Shown here one piece after another: positions 43,429 to 52,442 of a stretch of 64,000 bases of DNA. The stretch's first letter is position 1, and every line of letters starts with the position of its first letter. Below the pieces are notes generated by a model. That model was not told the origin of the DNA, made no database searches, and saw only the letters and a list, made by a program, of their open reading frames with translations. Source of the stretch: Bacteroidetes bacterium B1(2017) (lineage in GTDB: Bacteria > Bacteroidota > Bacteroidia > UKL13-3). The position numbers and the translations under genes were made by a program. Location of the stretch: positions 792,789 through 856,788 of the forward strand of contig NKJG01000002.1 of assembly GCA_002256395.1 (NCBI GenBank), written 5' to 3'.

Positions 43429-45252
43429 ATGAATACAAAAACACTATTATTCGCACTGTTATCATTGACATTCTTGCAGTGTAAGAACAACGCCATTACA
43501 AACACCTTTAAGTTGCATGAAAACGACCCCTTTAAAAACACCATCGTTCCTAGTCAGACCTTTACCATTGACAGCAAACAAGACAACGTTGTGGAAGGCG
43601 AAAATGGAACTGTTTTAGTTTGCCCGAAAGGATGTTTTATAAACACAAAGGGCGAAATTGTGGAAGACAATGTTACTATTGAATTATCTGAAGCTCTTTC
43701 GATTGAAGATATGTTACTCTCTAACTTAACTACAAGCTCAGAGGGCAAACAACTTGAAACAGATGGCATGATTTATTTTAATGCAACTTCAAAGGGAGAA
43801 CAACTTGGCATTAACGAAGACAATCCTATTCATATTGAAATTCCCACAAAGGAAAAGAAAGCAGGAATGATGGCTTATAAAGGCACCCGAGATGAAAAGG
43901 GAAACATGAATTGGATCGAACCAAAAGCCTTGGACAATTACCTAGTTACAGTTGACATCCATTCCCTTGATTTTCTCCCTCCAGGTTTTGAAACCGAAGT
44001 TGACAAGGGAATGCCATACAAGAATCACAAAACTGCAACGCAAGATTTAACTGACAGTTTGTTCTATCAACTTGCTGTTTATAAGGGCGATTCAAGGATA
44101 ATTGACAATATTGATACCCAATACATCGAACCTTATAAAAATAAAAGCAAGCAAGTAATTAAGGATGAATATACACCTGATTCCTATCAAGAACATTCAA
44201 CAGAGGAATCGGTTCATGAAAGTTCTACCCCAGAAACAACCTGTGGTATTGACCCAGCCAGTATTAAAGTTATTAAGTCTGAAAAATATCAGAACACATT
44301 TATTGCCACACGAGAATTTGAAGCACGATTGAAAATAATTTTCAAAACTTGTAATAAAGCTGTTCTTGAAACATACCTCAACAACCTTAACTTAAACCTT
44401 TACGAGGTGGATAATTTGGCAGCAAATACTCTTGGAGAGAGCAACCACTATTACGAGAACTTTGTAAACTTCGCTAAACAGCAACTCACAAAGGTTCAGC
44501 AAGCAGATAAGTATGCCGAGCTTCTGAAAGGCTATTATGGAAAACAACTTTTAAAAGTGAAATCGGAATTAGAGATGGAACAAGAAAAGTTGATGAAAGT
44601 ACTCAAAAAGAAAAACCTAGAAGCACAAAAAGTAGCCGAGGATTACAAGAAATTACTTTGGAAAAGAGAAAAATATAGAATGGAAACCTATGGGTTCAAT
44701 TGGAGTGAAACAGGATGGATAAATATTGACAATGGAACCTTGCCAAAAAGTTGGGAGTCGAAAGTAACCGAAGGAATTTATGTAGACAACGGACAAGAGT
44801 TTGACAGAGTTTATTGCTACTATGTTTTTACTTCCATAAAAAGTTTATACCGATTGAATACAACAAACAATATTGAATTTTATGCAGTTAATTATGACCA
44901 GGGTAAGGAAATGTTGATGCCTAAGGATGGAACAGCCATTCTAATTTCGATTGGATACAAAGGGCAAACGCCATCAATTGACATAAAAGAGTTCGACCTT
45001 AATTTACCAATAAATTACCACCTTACTTTAGCTACTTCCACAATAGAGCAAGTGAAAGAGGCTATTAAACCTTTTGAAAAATACGCTCAGGAAAATAAGA
45101 TAAATAAAGACCTTGAGTTTATGGCCAAGTTTTACCAAGAAGAACAGCGGCAAAAAGAATTGATCCAAGAGACTGAATTTATGCGGAAACTTTGGACTGC
45201 TGCATTTCCTTGCTGTGCAGGTCCGCAAGCGGCAGCAACGCTTGAGTACTAG
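43429..45252 (+). CDS. large lipoprotein of unknown function, 607 aa
   Basis: Start ATG 43429 gives the leader MNTKTLLFALLSLTFLQC, a lipobox. The first part (about residues 35-180) is a beta-domain (VVEGENGTVLVCPKGCFINT, EDNVTIELSEALSIEDMLLS). The middle is helical with a strong coiled coil (about 390-425, LKVKSELEMEQEKLMKVLKK), and the end has a Cys pair (FPCCAG). The N-terminal pattern resembles ZU5/beta-sandwich surface proteins of Bacteroidota, an inference only. No catalytic motif is visible. Confidence 0.7.
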   Translation: MNTKTLLFALLSLTFLQCKNNAITNTFKLHENDPFKNTIVPSQTFTIDSKQDNVVEGENGTVLVCPKGCFINTKGEIVEDNVTIELSEALSIEDMLLSNLTTSSEGKQLETDGMIYFNATSKGEQLGINEDNPIHIEIPTKEKKAGMMAYKGTRDEKGNMNWIEPKALDNYLVTVDIHSLDFLPPGFETEVDKGMPYKNHKTATQDLTDSLFYQLAVYKGDSRIIDNIDTQYIEPYKNKSKQVIKDEYTPDSYQEHSTEESVHESSTPETTCGIDPASIKVIKSEKYQNTFIATREFEARLKIIFKTCNKAVLETYLNNLNLNLYEVDNLAANTLGESNHYYENFVNFAKQQLTKVQQADKYAELLKGYYGKQLLKVKSELEMEQEKLMKVLKKKNLEAQKVAEDYKKLLWKREKYRMETYGFNWSETGWINIDNGTLPKSWESKVTEGIYVDNGQEFDRVYCYYVFTSIKSLYRLNTTNNIEFYAVNYDQGKEMLMPKDGTAILISIGYKGQTPSIDIKEFDLNLPINYHLTLATSTIEQVKEAIKPFEKYAQENKINKDLEFMAKFYQEEQRQKELIQETEFMRKLWTAAFPCCAGPQAAATLEY

Positions 45253-45253
45253 A

Positions 45254-45808
45254 ATGACAAATGAAGGACAGAAACAAAAAGTATACAAGCTTAGAATTGA
45301 AATGGTAACACGACAAATTAATTTTAGTAGTTGGCTAACAATGGGTGTTTTGTCTCTGATTTCCATTGGCATTTTTCTATTATTTTCTCCATTGCTACTA
45401 TTTTTTATCCCAACCATTATCATTGGGTATATTGACAATATTGCGTTTAATAAAAAATACAAAGAATTTATTCTGACTCATGACGGAGCAAATTTTTTCT
45501 GTTATAACAACAGAAAAAACAGTAAAGACTATATTGAAAAAAACATCTTACCTACCCTATCGCCAGACATTAAAGTAATATACCTTGAAGGAAGGACGCC
45601 AAAATCTGATTACGAGCAAAGTTTCATTTCAAAAGTACTTTATAGTATTAAAGACCAAAAAGGGTTTCCGTATTTGCTTAAAATTTCGGAAGGCCAAGTT
45701 ATAGACAAATCAATTAACCATGACTTCTATAACACCATGAACCAAAACAAAGACCTTGAACAGCTAAGCAAAAAAATAGCTACATTCTATGAAACAGCAG
45801 GAAAATAA
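45254..45808 (+). CDS. membrane protein of unknown function, 184 aa
   Basis: I take ATG 45254, directly behind the preceding stop; codons upstream to 45215 overlap the lipoprotein gene. One long or two adjacent hydrophobic helices (about 30-70: LTMGVLSLISIGIFLLFSPL, LLFFIPTIIIGYIDNIA) are followed by a cytosolic alpha/beta domain (KEFILTHDGANFFCYNNRKN, IKVIYLEGRTPKSDYEQSFI). Unknown family, but the layout of a short anchor with a soluble effector is clear. Confidence 0.65.
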   Translation: MTNEGQKQKVYKLRIEMVTRQINFSSWLTMGVLSLISIGIFLLFSPLLLFFIPTIIIGYIDNIAFNKKYKEFILTHDGANFFCYNNRKNSKDYIEKNILPTLSPDIKVIYLEGRTPKSDYEQSFISKVLYSIKDQKGFPYLLKISEGQVIDKSINHDFYNTMNQNKDLEQLSKKIATFYETAGK

Positions 45809-45891
45809 GAGTAAAAATAGATTAACTAAAAACGCCTTATAAGAGGAACCTATTTCAAGAATCACCCCTATCACGCAAAAAGTATAGAATA

Positions 45892-46359
45892 ATGATAACA
45901 CAAGACGAGCAATCCGTTAAAATTTTATTTCGTTTTTATAGTGAGGTCTTAGATGAAGAAACGGTAGAGACAATGTGGGCAACAATTGTTGACAAATCAA
46001 AAGGACTTTATAAGCTCGAAAACATACCTTTTTACGCACCACTTGTTGCCTCAGACGACATTGTATTTGCAGAATTTGATGATCAAGAACAAATGCTCAC
46101 CTATCGCAAGACAATAGAAAATTCGGGCAACTCAACCATTCAAATTGTTCTAATGGACCTGTCGAAAGACATAAATCAAATTCGTGATCTATTCAAAGAA
46201 CTTGGATGTGTGTCGGAAAAAGTGAATGAGGGATATTTTGTAATGGAAATTCCATCCACTATTGACTATAAAAACATTAAGGAAAAGTTAGACGAATTGG
46301 AATCGCAGGAGATTATTGCTTATGCCGAACCTTGTTTAGCTGAGGGGCACTGGTTATAA
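45892..46359 (+). CDS. DUF4265 family protein, 155 aa
   Basis: Soluble. The sequence has the DUF4265 order: an N-terminal strand with VKILFRFYSE, then ETVETMWATIVDKSKGLYKL followed by ENIPFYAPLVASDDIVFAEF (typical of the family), a middle variable part, and a C-terminal ferredoxin-like half (LFKELGCVSEKVNEGYFVME). The family is found in polymorphic-toxin and defence contexts, with no proven function. Its TAA stop begins a decayed attC-like trace (W). Confidence 0.78.
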   Translation: MITQDEQSVKILFRFYSEVLDEETVETMWATIVDKSKGLYKLENIPFYAPLVASDDIVFAEFDDQEQMLTYRKTIENSGNSTIQIVLMDLSKDINQIRDLFKELGCVSEKVNEGYFVMEIPSTIDYKNIKEKLDELESQEIIAYAEPCLAEGHWL

Positions 46360-46447
46360 TAGCACTTACAAGAAATTGGATGTTCGGTTCAATGAAAGTA
46401 TTTTCGTGCTGAGAGCTGATAATCTAATTAGGTGCTGAAAGTTAAAT
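46357..46447 (+). repeat. probable decayed attC-like site W
   Basis: TAATAGCACTTACAAGAAAT + TGG closely matches the left end of site I (TAACTGCACCTACAAGAAAT + TGG). The site ends in CTGAAAGTTAAATGCC (GTTA 46441-46444), also attC-like, 22 bases before the next ATG. The right arm is lost. It shows that cassette structure once extended at least to here. Confidence 0.55.
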
Positions 46448-46465
46448 GCCATTGTAGTCATCAAA

Positions 46466-47068
46466 ATGAAACAACTATTTCCCCTCCTACTTCTATTCCT
46501 GTTTGCGTGTAACAGTTCCAACGACAAGCAAACCATTAACACTGTAAACACAGACTCTAACACACTTAAAACAAGCATTGACTCAACTCCCTACCTCGAC
46601 CAAATTGATACGTGTTTATTGGGTGATATAAACGCTGACAAAATAATAGATACCGCATTTGTACTACCACCAAAATTTGAGGACCCAATGGATATACATA
46701 ATGGAGGTTGCGTGAACGATGATTGTACCATAAAGGTGAGGTTCTCAAATGGCTTACCCCAATTTTCATTTGGGCAAGCAATAAGCGGTAGAGTATACAA
46801 CATTCAAGATATAGACAAAGATGGCATTTCAGAAATACTATTGTGTCCTGGTTGGTTCCAAGGATGTTGGGGCTTAATGAGATTTTATTCCTTAAAAAAC
46901 AATGTTTGGGAAGAATTTGGTTCGGCAAGAGCCTACATGTGTGACGACGAAAACATAGCAGAACGCGTTAGGATAATTAATAAAAAAACAATTGACGTAA
47001 GCGAGGATATATTAGACGACACTAGCGAAAGAGTAAAAAGAACGAAGCGTATATTTTTGAAAAATTAA
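46466..47068 (+). CDS. lipoprotein with FG-GAP/calcium-loop-like segment, 200 aa
   Basis: Lipobox LFAC in MKQLFPLLLLFLFAC. The mature part has the acidic loops DINADKIIDTA and QDIDKDGISEILLCPG (like the D.D.DG.xE loops of FG-GAP/integrin-type repeats and Ca-binding proteins), and a Cys-rich segment HNGGCVNDDC. Function unknown; small VCBS-like sensor or immunity-type lipoproteins of this type are common in Bacteroidota. The next 200 bases (47069-47271) are AT-rich and hold nothing recognisable. Confidence 0.68.
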   Translation: MKQLFPLLLLFLFACNSSNDKQTINTVNTDSNTLKTSIDSTPYLDQIDTCLLGDINADKIIDTAFVLPPKFEDPMDIHNGGCVNDDCTIKVRFSNGLPQFSFGQAISGRVYNIQDIDKDGISEILLCPGWFQGCWGLMRFYSLKNNVWEEFGSARAYMCDDENIAERVRIINKKTIDVSEDILDDTSERVKRTKRIFLKN

Positions 47069-47271
47069 ATAAAGGAAAATCAATTAAATGTAACTTTTGA
47101 CTAAAATTTGTTACGGGCTAGTAGTACAAAACATTAAAAATAACTAAACTAAATATAAAACTCCGAAGAATATTGTAGACAATTAATCAAATTAAACACA
47201 AAAGATTATAGAGGACAAGAATTGCTAAATAAAAAAAAGATTAAGTTATAATAAAACACTAGGAAACTATA

Positions 47272-47919
47272 ATGAGAACTACACTATTACTATTCTTGAC
47301 ACTAATATTAATCTCTTGTAATCAGAAACAAAGTAGGATAAACAAGCTAGAAAAAATATCCCAGTTTTATACCGATACAACTTTCAAAAACTTTTGTTTG
47401 TATCCAGACACCCTATACCAAGATGCCCTGTATTTCTTCAAGGGAAAGGAAATTGATGAAAAGACATTCAACCTTATCACTGATTTTGTTAAACATTCGC
47501 AGCCTCAATCAGACGGATTTTATGGGACTTATTCTTTTAAAATAAATCCATCAAGCATTGGACTCATCACACGAGTGCCAGGGAATTATGATGCAACAGC
47601 CATCTCTCTATGGGTATATGATTTAAAAAAGGATTCAATAACCAATAGCATTCCCTTATCCGACCTATTTGGAGATGCTGGAGATGCCCAAAACAACGTT
47701 TCCACCTTGTTCTTCGAAAACAATCAACTGTATGCTCTTACCTATTTACACTATTCCTACGATCACATGGTGGAGGATATTTATGATTCCACAATGGATC
47801 ATTCCTATCAATATTCTTTGACCAAAATAAACACCTTCAATATCGACACTATTTCTACCGACTCTGCTTTTCTTACAAGAAAATATACATCCTTCCTAAA
47901 AAAAATGACCAGTTACTAA
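47272..47919 (+). CDS. lipoprotein of unknown function, 215 aa
   Basis: Lipobox LISC in MRTTLLLFLTLILISC. The mature protein is predicted to be alpha/beta with no metal or catalytic motif; segments such as SISLWVYDLKKDSIT (in part) and NNQLYALTYLHYSYDHMVED are beta-propeller-like. No family is recognised. Flanking intergenic DNA (about 200 bp upstream, 100 bp downstream) is AT-rich without recognisable sites. Confidence 0.65.
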   Translation: MRTTLLLFLTLILISCNQKQSRINKLEKISQFYTDTTFKNFCLYPDTLYQDALYFFKGKEIDEKTFNLITDFVKHSQPQSDGFYGTYSFKINPSSIGLITRVPGNYDATAISLWVYDLKKDSITNSIPLSDLFGDAGDAQNNVSTLFFENNQLYALTYLHYSYDHMVEDIYDSTMDHSYQYSLTKINTFNIDTISTDSAFLTRKYTSFLKKMTSY

Positions 47920-48017
47920 AATAAATTAAAATAAAGTGGCAAATCATATTTTACGGTAATTTATATTGACCAATTTTAATAAAGGATGGACTTGTTTAAT
48001 TTTTAATCAAACAACAA

Positions 48018-48596
48018 ATGGCAAACCCGATAATTCATAAAATATTAGTTACAACAGGCTGTATAATGTGGTGTGCAGCCTTCTTTGGCGAAGCATTTCA
48101 AGGACAACCCTATTCCACCATTGGAATGATCCTATCTCCAATCTTGACCCTCATAGGTATATTCTATTGGTTCAACCATTATCGTGCAACAAGGGGACAC
48201 TTTCCTAAAGCTAAACCTGTTTTGGACAATACAGCAACTATTGGAGGAACATTTACAGTAAGTTCTGATTTTTTATTTAGGTATGCGTCGGAGTTCTGGA
48301 CCTGTTGCATACTTATTTGGATGGGCTTTGTGTTAATTTTGGTCTTAACTTTCAGGCGTTCGGATGCATTTGAAGCAACTAAAAACTATTGTGAAAGCAA
48401 TCAGGAAATTCTTTCGCAAACAGGAGCAATAAAATATTATGGTGTTTTGGTAGGTGGAAATTTATCATGGAATAAACATGGCGGCAAAGCAGACCTTTCC
48501 TTCACAATTGTAGGTACAAACGGAAATTTTAGCGCGAAGTCAAAACTATCCAATCAAGGTACCACATGGACAGTTGATACGCTGGAAATCAAATAA
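48018..48596 (+). CDS. membrane protein with C-terminal Coa1-like domain, 192 aa
   Basis: Three hydrophobic helices (about 8-25, 33-50, 92-112) precede a C-terminal extramembrane domain of about 75 residues. It has the pattern of the cytochrome oxidase assembly factor 1 (Coa1) family in bacteria: a helix with NYCESNQEILSQTG, then GVLVGGNLSWNKHGGKADLS, then FTIVGTNGNFSAKSK, and TTWTVDTLEI. In bacteria Coa1-like domains occur in many small membrane proteins unrelated to oxidase assembly, so I claim only the fold. Confidence 0.68.
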   Translation: MANPIIHKILVTTGCIMWCAAFFGEAFQGQPYSTIGMILSPILTLIGIFYWFNHYRATRGHFPKAKPVLDNTATIGGTFTVSSDFLFRYASEFWTCCILIWMGFVLILVLTFRRSDAFEATKNYCESNQEILSQTGAIKYYGVLVGGNLSWNKHGGKADLSFTIVGTNGNFSAKSKLSNQGTTWTVDTLEIK

Positions 48597-48646
48597 AACT
48601 AATTCTGTAAATTCGTTTAAAGCAAAATGTAAAACACCCCTAAGGA

Positions 48647-48961
48647 ATGACATTTAAAGAAGACATACTTGAAAGAATACATAGTGATTTTGGAGATAGC
48701 GCAAACCAAGCAAACACAATATTACTTGACGCACTACACACAGTTGACTATCTTAATACAGACCGAACAATTCGGTGTATCCTGTTTTTAACAAATGGCA
48801 ATATAAAAGATTTAAGAAATTACATTGAAGCGGCAATTATTGACCCAAGAGATGTGATACTTTGGGCAGAATATGAGGGACTAAAAGCTACTGAAAACCC
48901 AAAACGTGTGAGAGATTTTAATAAGACATTTGATGAATGTTTAAACGATGTTGAAGAATAA
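48647..48961 (+). CDS. small soluble protein of unknown function, 104 aa
   Basis: Helical and acidic (DILERIHSDFGDSANQANTI near the start, ending DECLNDVEE). The segment RTIRCILFLTNGNIKDLRNY looks like a HEAT-type helix pair. It lies four bases before the next small helical gene, so they probably form a pair. Immunity-type function is likely from context (next to a SUKH-like gene further on) but unproven. Confidence 0.65.
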   Translation: MTFKEDILERIHSDFGDSANQANTILLDALHTVDYLNTDRTIRCILFLTNGNIKDLRNYIEAAIIDPRDVILWAEYEGLKATENPKRVRDFNKTFDECLNDVEE

Positions 48962-48964
48962 GCA

Positions 48965-49312
48965 ATGGATTTAATTCAGGAATATATTGAGCTAACAAAA
49001 ACCTGTGCTTCAACAAACTATAGCGACAAGGAATCTGTTCATTTGCATAACAAATCAGTTAAAATGATGTATGAAATAGTAGAAAAAGTAGCAGCTAAAA
49101 AATCTATTGAAACAATTGATGAATTTGCTAAACTTTTAGATATTACAGACAACAAGACAAATGTTTGGGCAGCAATACATATTTTAGAACGTTTTATGCC
49201 TATGGATACAATTGGAGAAAAAGCATTCGAAATTATTAAGCTGCAATCCGAAGGAGAATCGGCAGACGCAATGGGATTTAAAATTTGGTTGGACAATTTC
49301 AGAAAGAAATGA
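48965..49312 (+). CDS. small helical (HEAT-like) protein, 115 aa
   Basis: A single-solenoid protein with IDEFAKLLDITDNKTNVWAA and IHILERFMPMDTIGEKAFEI, helix pairs of the type seen in DUF2019/HEAT-like immunity proteins. No signal peptide or catalytic motif. Adjacent (4 bp) to the preceding 104-aa gene. Confidence 0.65.
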   Translation: MDLIQEYIELTKTCASTNYSDKESVHLHNKSVKMMYEIVEKVAAKKSIETIDEFAKLLDITDNKTNVWAAIHILERFMPMDTIGEKAFEIIKLQSEGESADAMGFKIWLDNFRKK

Positions 49313-49385
49313 AAAACTAACAGCCATAAAGCCTGACAAAATTTAAACCATTAAACAAATCGGTAACATGTTATTTAACATCTAG

Positions 49386-50135
49386 ATGAAAAGACTATTC
49401 CTATTTTTTATTACCTGCTTTTTGCTTTCATGCGAAACAAACACGCATAAGGTTTTTCCAAACGGAGACACCTACACGGGAGCTTGGAAAGATGATAAAC
49501 AAAATGGTCGCGGAGAAATGGTTTACAAAAATGGTGACGTATATATTGGAGAATGGCAAGACGGAAAATATAATGGACATGGAATTCTTACCTATTCAAA
49601 CGGGGAAAAGTATGTTGGAGAGTTTTTAAATGATTGTAGGTGCGGGAAAGGAATTTATACCTGGCCAGAGGGGGTTAAATATGCAGGTGAATTTAAAAAC
49701 TGTAATCCGAATGGCATTGGAACTAAAACATTTTTGAATGGGGATGTTTTTACCGGACAGTTTATAAATAATGAACAAAGTGGGCCAGGAACTTTTAGTT
49801 GGCATACAGGTGAAAAATATGTGGGAGAATGTGAAGATTATATTTCCAATGGAAAAGGCACCTTTACCTGGACAAATGGGAATGTGTATATTGGCGATTG
49901 GAAAAATGGAAGAGAAAATGGTAAAGGCACGTTAACCTTTCCTAATGGAATGACCATTGTTGGGGATTGGAAGAATGGCATGGCGGATGGTATTGCTACT
50001 ATTACGTGGGAAAATGGCGATACCTATGTTGGTGAATGGAAAAACAATAAACGAACAGGGTTTGGAACCTTTACATCCAAAAATGGAAACCTTAAGGCAG
50101 GTAAATGGAAAGACAATAAATTTATAGGGAAGTAA
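49386..50135 (+). CDS. MORN-repeat lipoprotein, 249 aa
   Basis: Lipobox LLSC (MKRLFLFFITCFLLSC), followed by nine or ten MORN repeats of 23 residues with the canonical pattern YxGxWKxGKxxGxGxxxxxxG: YTGAWKDDKQNGRGEMVYKN, YIGEWQDGKYNGHGILTYSN, YVGEWKNNKRTGFGTFTSKN. MORN repeats form an extended beta-meander that binds lipids or proteins. The repeats fill the whole mature part; no additional catalytic domain. The next gene begins seven bases later. Confidence 0.9.
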   Translation: MKRLFLFFITCFLLSCETNTHKVFPNGDTYTGAWKDDKQNGRGEMVYKNGDVYIGEWQDGKYNGHGILTYSNGEKYVGEFLNDCRCGKGIYTWPEGVKYAGEFKNCNPNGIGTKTFLNGDVFTGQFINNEQSGPGTFSWHTGEKYVGECEDYISNGKGTFTWTNGNVYIGDWKNGRENGKGTLTFPNGMTIVGDWKNGMADGIATITWENGDTYVGEWKNNKRTGFGTFTSKNGNLKAGKWKDNKFIGK

Positions 50136-50141
50136 AAAAAA

Positions 50142-50762
50142 TTGAATCGAAAGAAAAACATAATAAACCAGTACCAAAAAAAAATTGGCCTTTCAAAGAA
50201 GGAACTTGAAAGGAAGGAAAAACCATTGTATTACTTAATGGTAGCGTCTATTTGCCTATATGTTCTTCAAAGGATATTTATGCCCCTTGTAATTTTGAAC
50301 ACACCCTTGAGGCTTATTCTTAGCTCTGTGCTTGTATTAATTGGAGTATCCATCTATTTCACCCGGAACCGTTTCTTATTGCTAGGCCAATCCGCACACG
50401 ACCTATTAAAAACTCGAATTTTAGTGATTGGCTATAACACCTTTAAATACTTTGTGTCATTTGGAATTGTTTACTATTTCAGCATTTCAATGGTATTTAA
50501 TATCTATGTAAAACATATTGGAAAACTAGGCCCCACAGAGTTTTATTCCCTTCCAATTTCACAAATAAATCCTTCCACGTCAAAAAGTGCTCCCTCTATT
50601 GGCTTTTACTTTAAGGACAAATACAACACACTTAGCGGAAATCAATTTTATCACTTACTAAAAGATACAAAAGACAGGTTTAATCCCAAACGTGAGGTAT
50701 ATATTGAATGTAGAAAGTCGATATTTGATTCTTATTTGCTTGATTCGTATGAGGTTCAATAA
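50142..50762 (+). CDS. membrane protein of unknown function, 206 aa
   Basis: The frame starts with TTG at 50142; the first ATG inside it would cut into the hydrophobic region, so TTG is the likely start. Helices lie near 30-50 (YYLMVASICLYVLQRIFMPL), 55-75 (LRLILSSVLVLIGVSIYF) and 95-120 (YFVSFGIVYYFSISMVFNIY), then a soluble domain. No family recognised. The stop at 50762 abuts the next ATG at 50764. Confidence 0.6.
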   Translation: MNRKKNIINQYQKKIGLSKKELERKEKPLYYLMVASICLYVLQRIFMPLVILNTPLRLILSSVLVLIGVSIYFTRNRFLLLGQSAHDLLKTRILVIGYNTFKYFVSFGIVYYFSISMVFNIYVKHIGKLGPTEFYSLPISQINPSTSKSAPSIGFYFKDKYNTLSGNQFYHLLKDTKDRFNPKREVYIECRKSIFDSYLLDSYEVQ

Positions 50763-50763
50763 T

Positions 50764-51357
50764 ATGATTACACCACAAGACATAATAACAAAATGGAATA
50801 CGATAGGCATTGAGACACATCCTTTGAGCTCAATGAAAATTGACTCCTTTGGACTTAGCTCCCAAACAAGTGACTTTTTAAAACAGTGTGGACTTCCACG
50901 GCAGTCTCCTCCCTTCCTATCATTTGTAGGTAATTCAGCTCGAGAATTTGACAACATAAATAGTCTTTCTTTCCTTTACGACTTATCAAATGAATATGAT
51001 CATTACATAAACATTGGGGGGGATGGTGCAGGAAATCCTATTGTAATTAATACACAAAACAAGGATGCTATTCAACTACTCGACCACGAGGAAGACTTTG
51101 CTCTGCTTACATCCATGAATACAAATATCTTCACCTTGTCGCTTTGTTTAATTGCCTATAAGACCTTTGTGAATACCGTTATTGACATGAATGGGCCAGA
51201 AGCTTTTTTAGATGCCAATTTCACTGACCAACAATTTAACAACTTAAAAAACGATCTTTTGACAATTGATAAAGAATACGCAGAAAAGGGCTTTTGGGAA
51301 ATGGAACTTAAAATGCTTTTAGGAAATCGCGATTATTATAAAAATGAATCCAAATAA
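50764..51357 (+). CDS. SUKH (SMI1/KNR4)-like immunity-type protein, 197 aa
   Basis: Start chosen at ATG 50764; the open frame further upstream overlaps the previous gene. The order of features fits the SUKH superfamily: an N-terminal amphipathic part with IDSFGLSSQTSDFLKQCGLP, then the SUKH-like core with LYDLSNEYDHYINIGGDGAG, then NPIVINTQNKD and a C-terminal helical bundle. SUKH proteins neutralise nuclease and deaminase toxins of polymorphic-toxin systems. No toxin gene is adjacent, so here it would be an orphan immunity gene. Confidence 0.7.
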   Translation: MITPQDIITKWNTIGIETHPLSSMKIDSFGLSSQTSDFLKQCGLPRQSPPFLSFVGNSAREFDNINSLSFLYDLSNEYDHYINIGGDGAGNPIVINTQNKDAIQLLDHEEDFALLTSMNTNIFTLSLCLIAYKTFVNTVIDMNGPEAFLDANFTDQQFNNLKNDLLTIDKEYAEKGFWEMELKMLLGNRDYYKNESK

Positions 51358-51784
51358 AACACTCATGATAGACGAACTAAAAAGAGTTGTTGAAGCAAAG
51401 GATGAACAAGGTTTAATTAAATTACTTGACTTCAAAATTTCAAGTAGATTTGACCCCAATTGCTATGAATACCTTGAGAAAATTTTGATGGGAACTTGGC
51501 ATATTCAACATGAAGACTTACTAAATACGATTTATTTAGAGAATCATATTGACGATAGATTTGTGGACCCAATACTAAATATAGCTTTAAATAGAGAGCT
51601 TTATAGAAGACATGATGATGAAATGGAGGCAACCTTGAGAAAGTGCGTTCATGCCTTAATGACTATACATACTGCAAAATCAATGAGTGCATTGGAGAAG
51701 TTGAAAGACTTAAATAATGAGAATGTAAAAATTGCACTTGAGATGTATAAATTAAGCTGCTTAGATTTTTATTTCAATACTTAA
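51344..51784 (+). CDS. helical immunity-type protein, 146 aa
   Basis: The first ATG (51344) overlaps the preceding gene by 14 bases; a second at 51365 (MIDELKRVVEAKDEQG) is equally possible. The protein is all-helical with HEAT-like pairs (EYLEKILMGTWHIQHEDLLN, CVHALMTIHTAKSMSALEKL). No known motif. Overlap with the SUKH-like gene suggests co-translation, possibly two halves of one immunity unit. Confidence 0.65.
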   Translation: MNPNKTLMIDELKRVVEAKDEQGLIKLLDFKISSRFDPNCYEYLEKILMGTWHIQHEDLLNTIYLENHIDDRFVDPILNIALNRELYRRHDDEMEATLRKCVHALMTIHTAKSMSALEKLKDLNNENVKIALEMYKLSCLDFYFNT

Positions 51785-51839
51785 TTTATAGAACGCCAAT
51801 AATATACTGAAACTATAACCGATAGAAAAAAGAAATGAA

Positions 51840-52442
51840 ATGACGGACACACTAAATACCGACACGGAACTACCTGATAAAATCTATCAAATAGACGAAC
51901 CTCAAGGGGATAGTGGTTTACTGGTAAACCTATTAAAATACGCCACCTTATTTGTAATTATTTGGTGTTGTGCCTGGGTAATGATAATTTTTAGGCTTGC
52001 AGATCAAGGTTCTCTATTTGCTTGGCTCGGCGACCATCCAGGATTAACTAATTTGTTTTTGACCATTGGTATTTGTTCCTATTTCTTTATTGGGATCAGA
52101 AAAAAGTTTGTTTATGGCGAGCCATTTGAATTACAATTTAACGACCAGCAACAAACCTTAACAATTAAACTCAAAAACACCCTAGAAAATACCATTAAAA
52201 CCAGAGTCATTCCTTATAGTCATTTAGTCGTTCGTATTGAAATAAAAAACAAAAAAACAGATCGGTATAGAAAATTGGCAGAGACTCAAAAAATAGTTAA
52301 GATCCTTTATACCACTAAGCTTCAAGCCACCCTAAATAGTAGTTTTACAGCTTGGTGCCGACATCCAGAAATTGAAACTATTCTTGCCACCTTAAAATCG
52401 CGATCGATTAACAACGACCTTCTTTTAAATGAAAATCGCTAA
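51840..52442 (+). CDS. membrane protein of unknown function, 200 aa
   Basis: Two or three helices near the N-terminus (LLKYATLFVIIWCCAWVMII, LTNLFLTIGICSYFFIGI) are followed by a cytosolic domain (FELQFNDQQQTLTIKLKNTL, KIVKILYTTKLQATLNSSFT), which is PH-like in its strand order. The family is not identified. Its last codons overlap the next ORF by 14 bases. Confidence 0.65.
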   Translation: MTDTLNTDTELPDKIYQIDEPQGDSGLLVNLLKYATLFVIIWCCAWVMIIFRLADQGSLFAWLGDHPGLTNLFLTIGICSYFFIGIRKKFVYGEPFELQFNDQQQTLTIKLKNTLENTIKTRVIPYSHLVVRIEIKNKKTDRYRKLAETQKIVKILYTTKLQATLNSSFTAWCRHPEIETILATLKSRSINNDLLLNENR

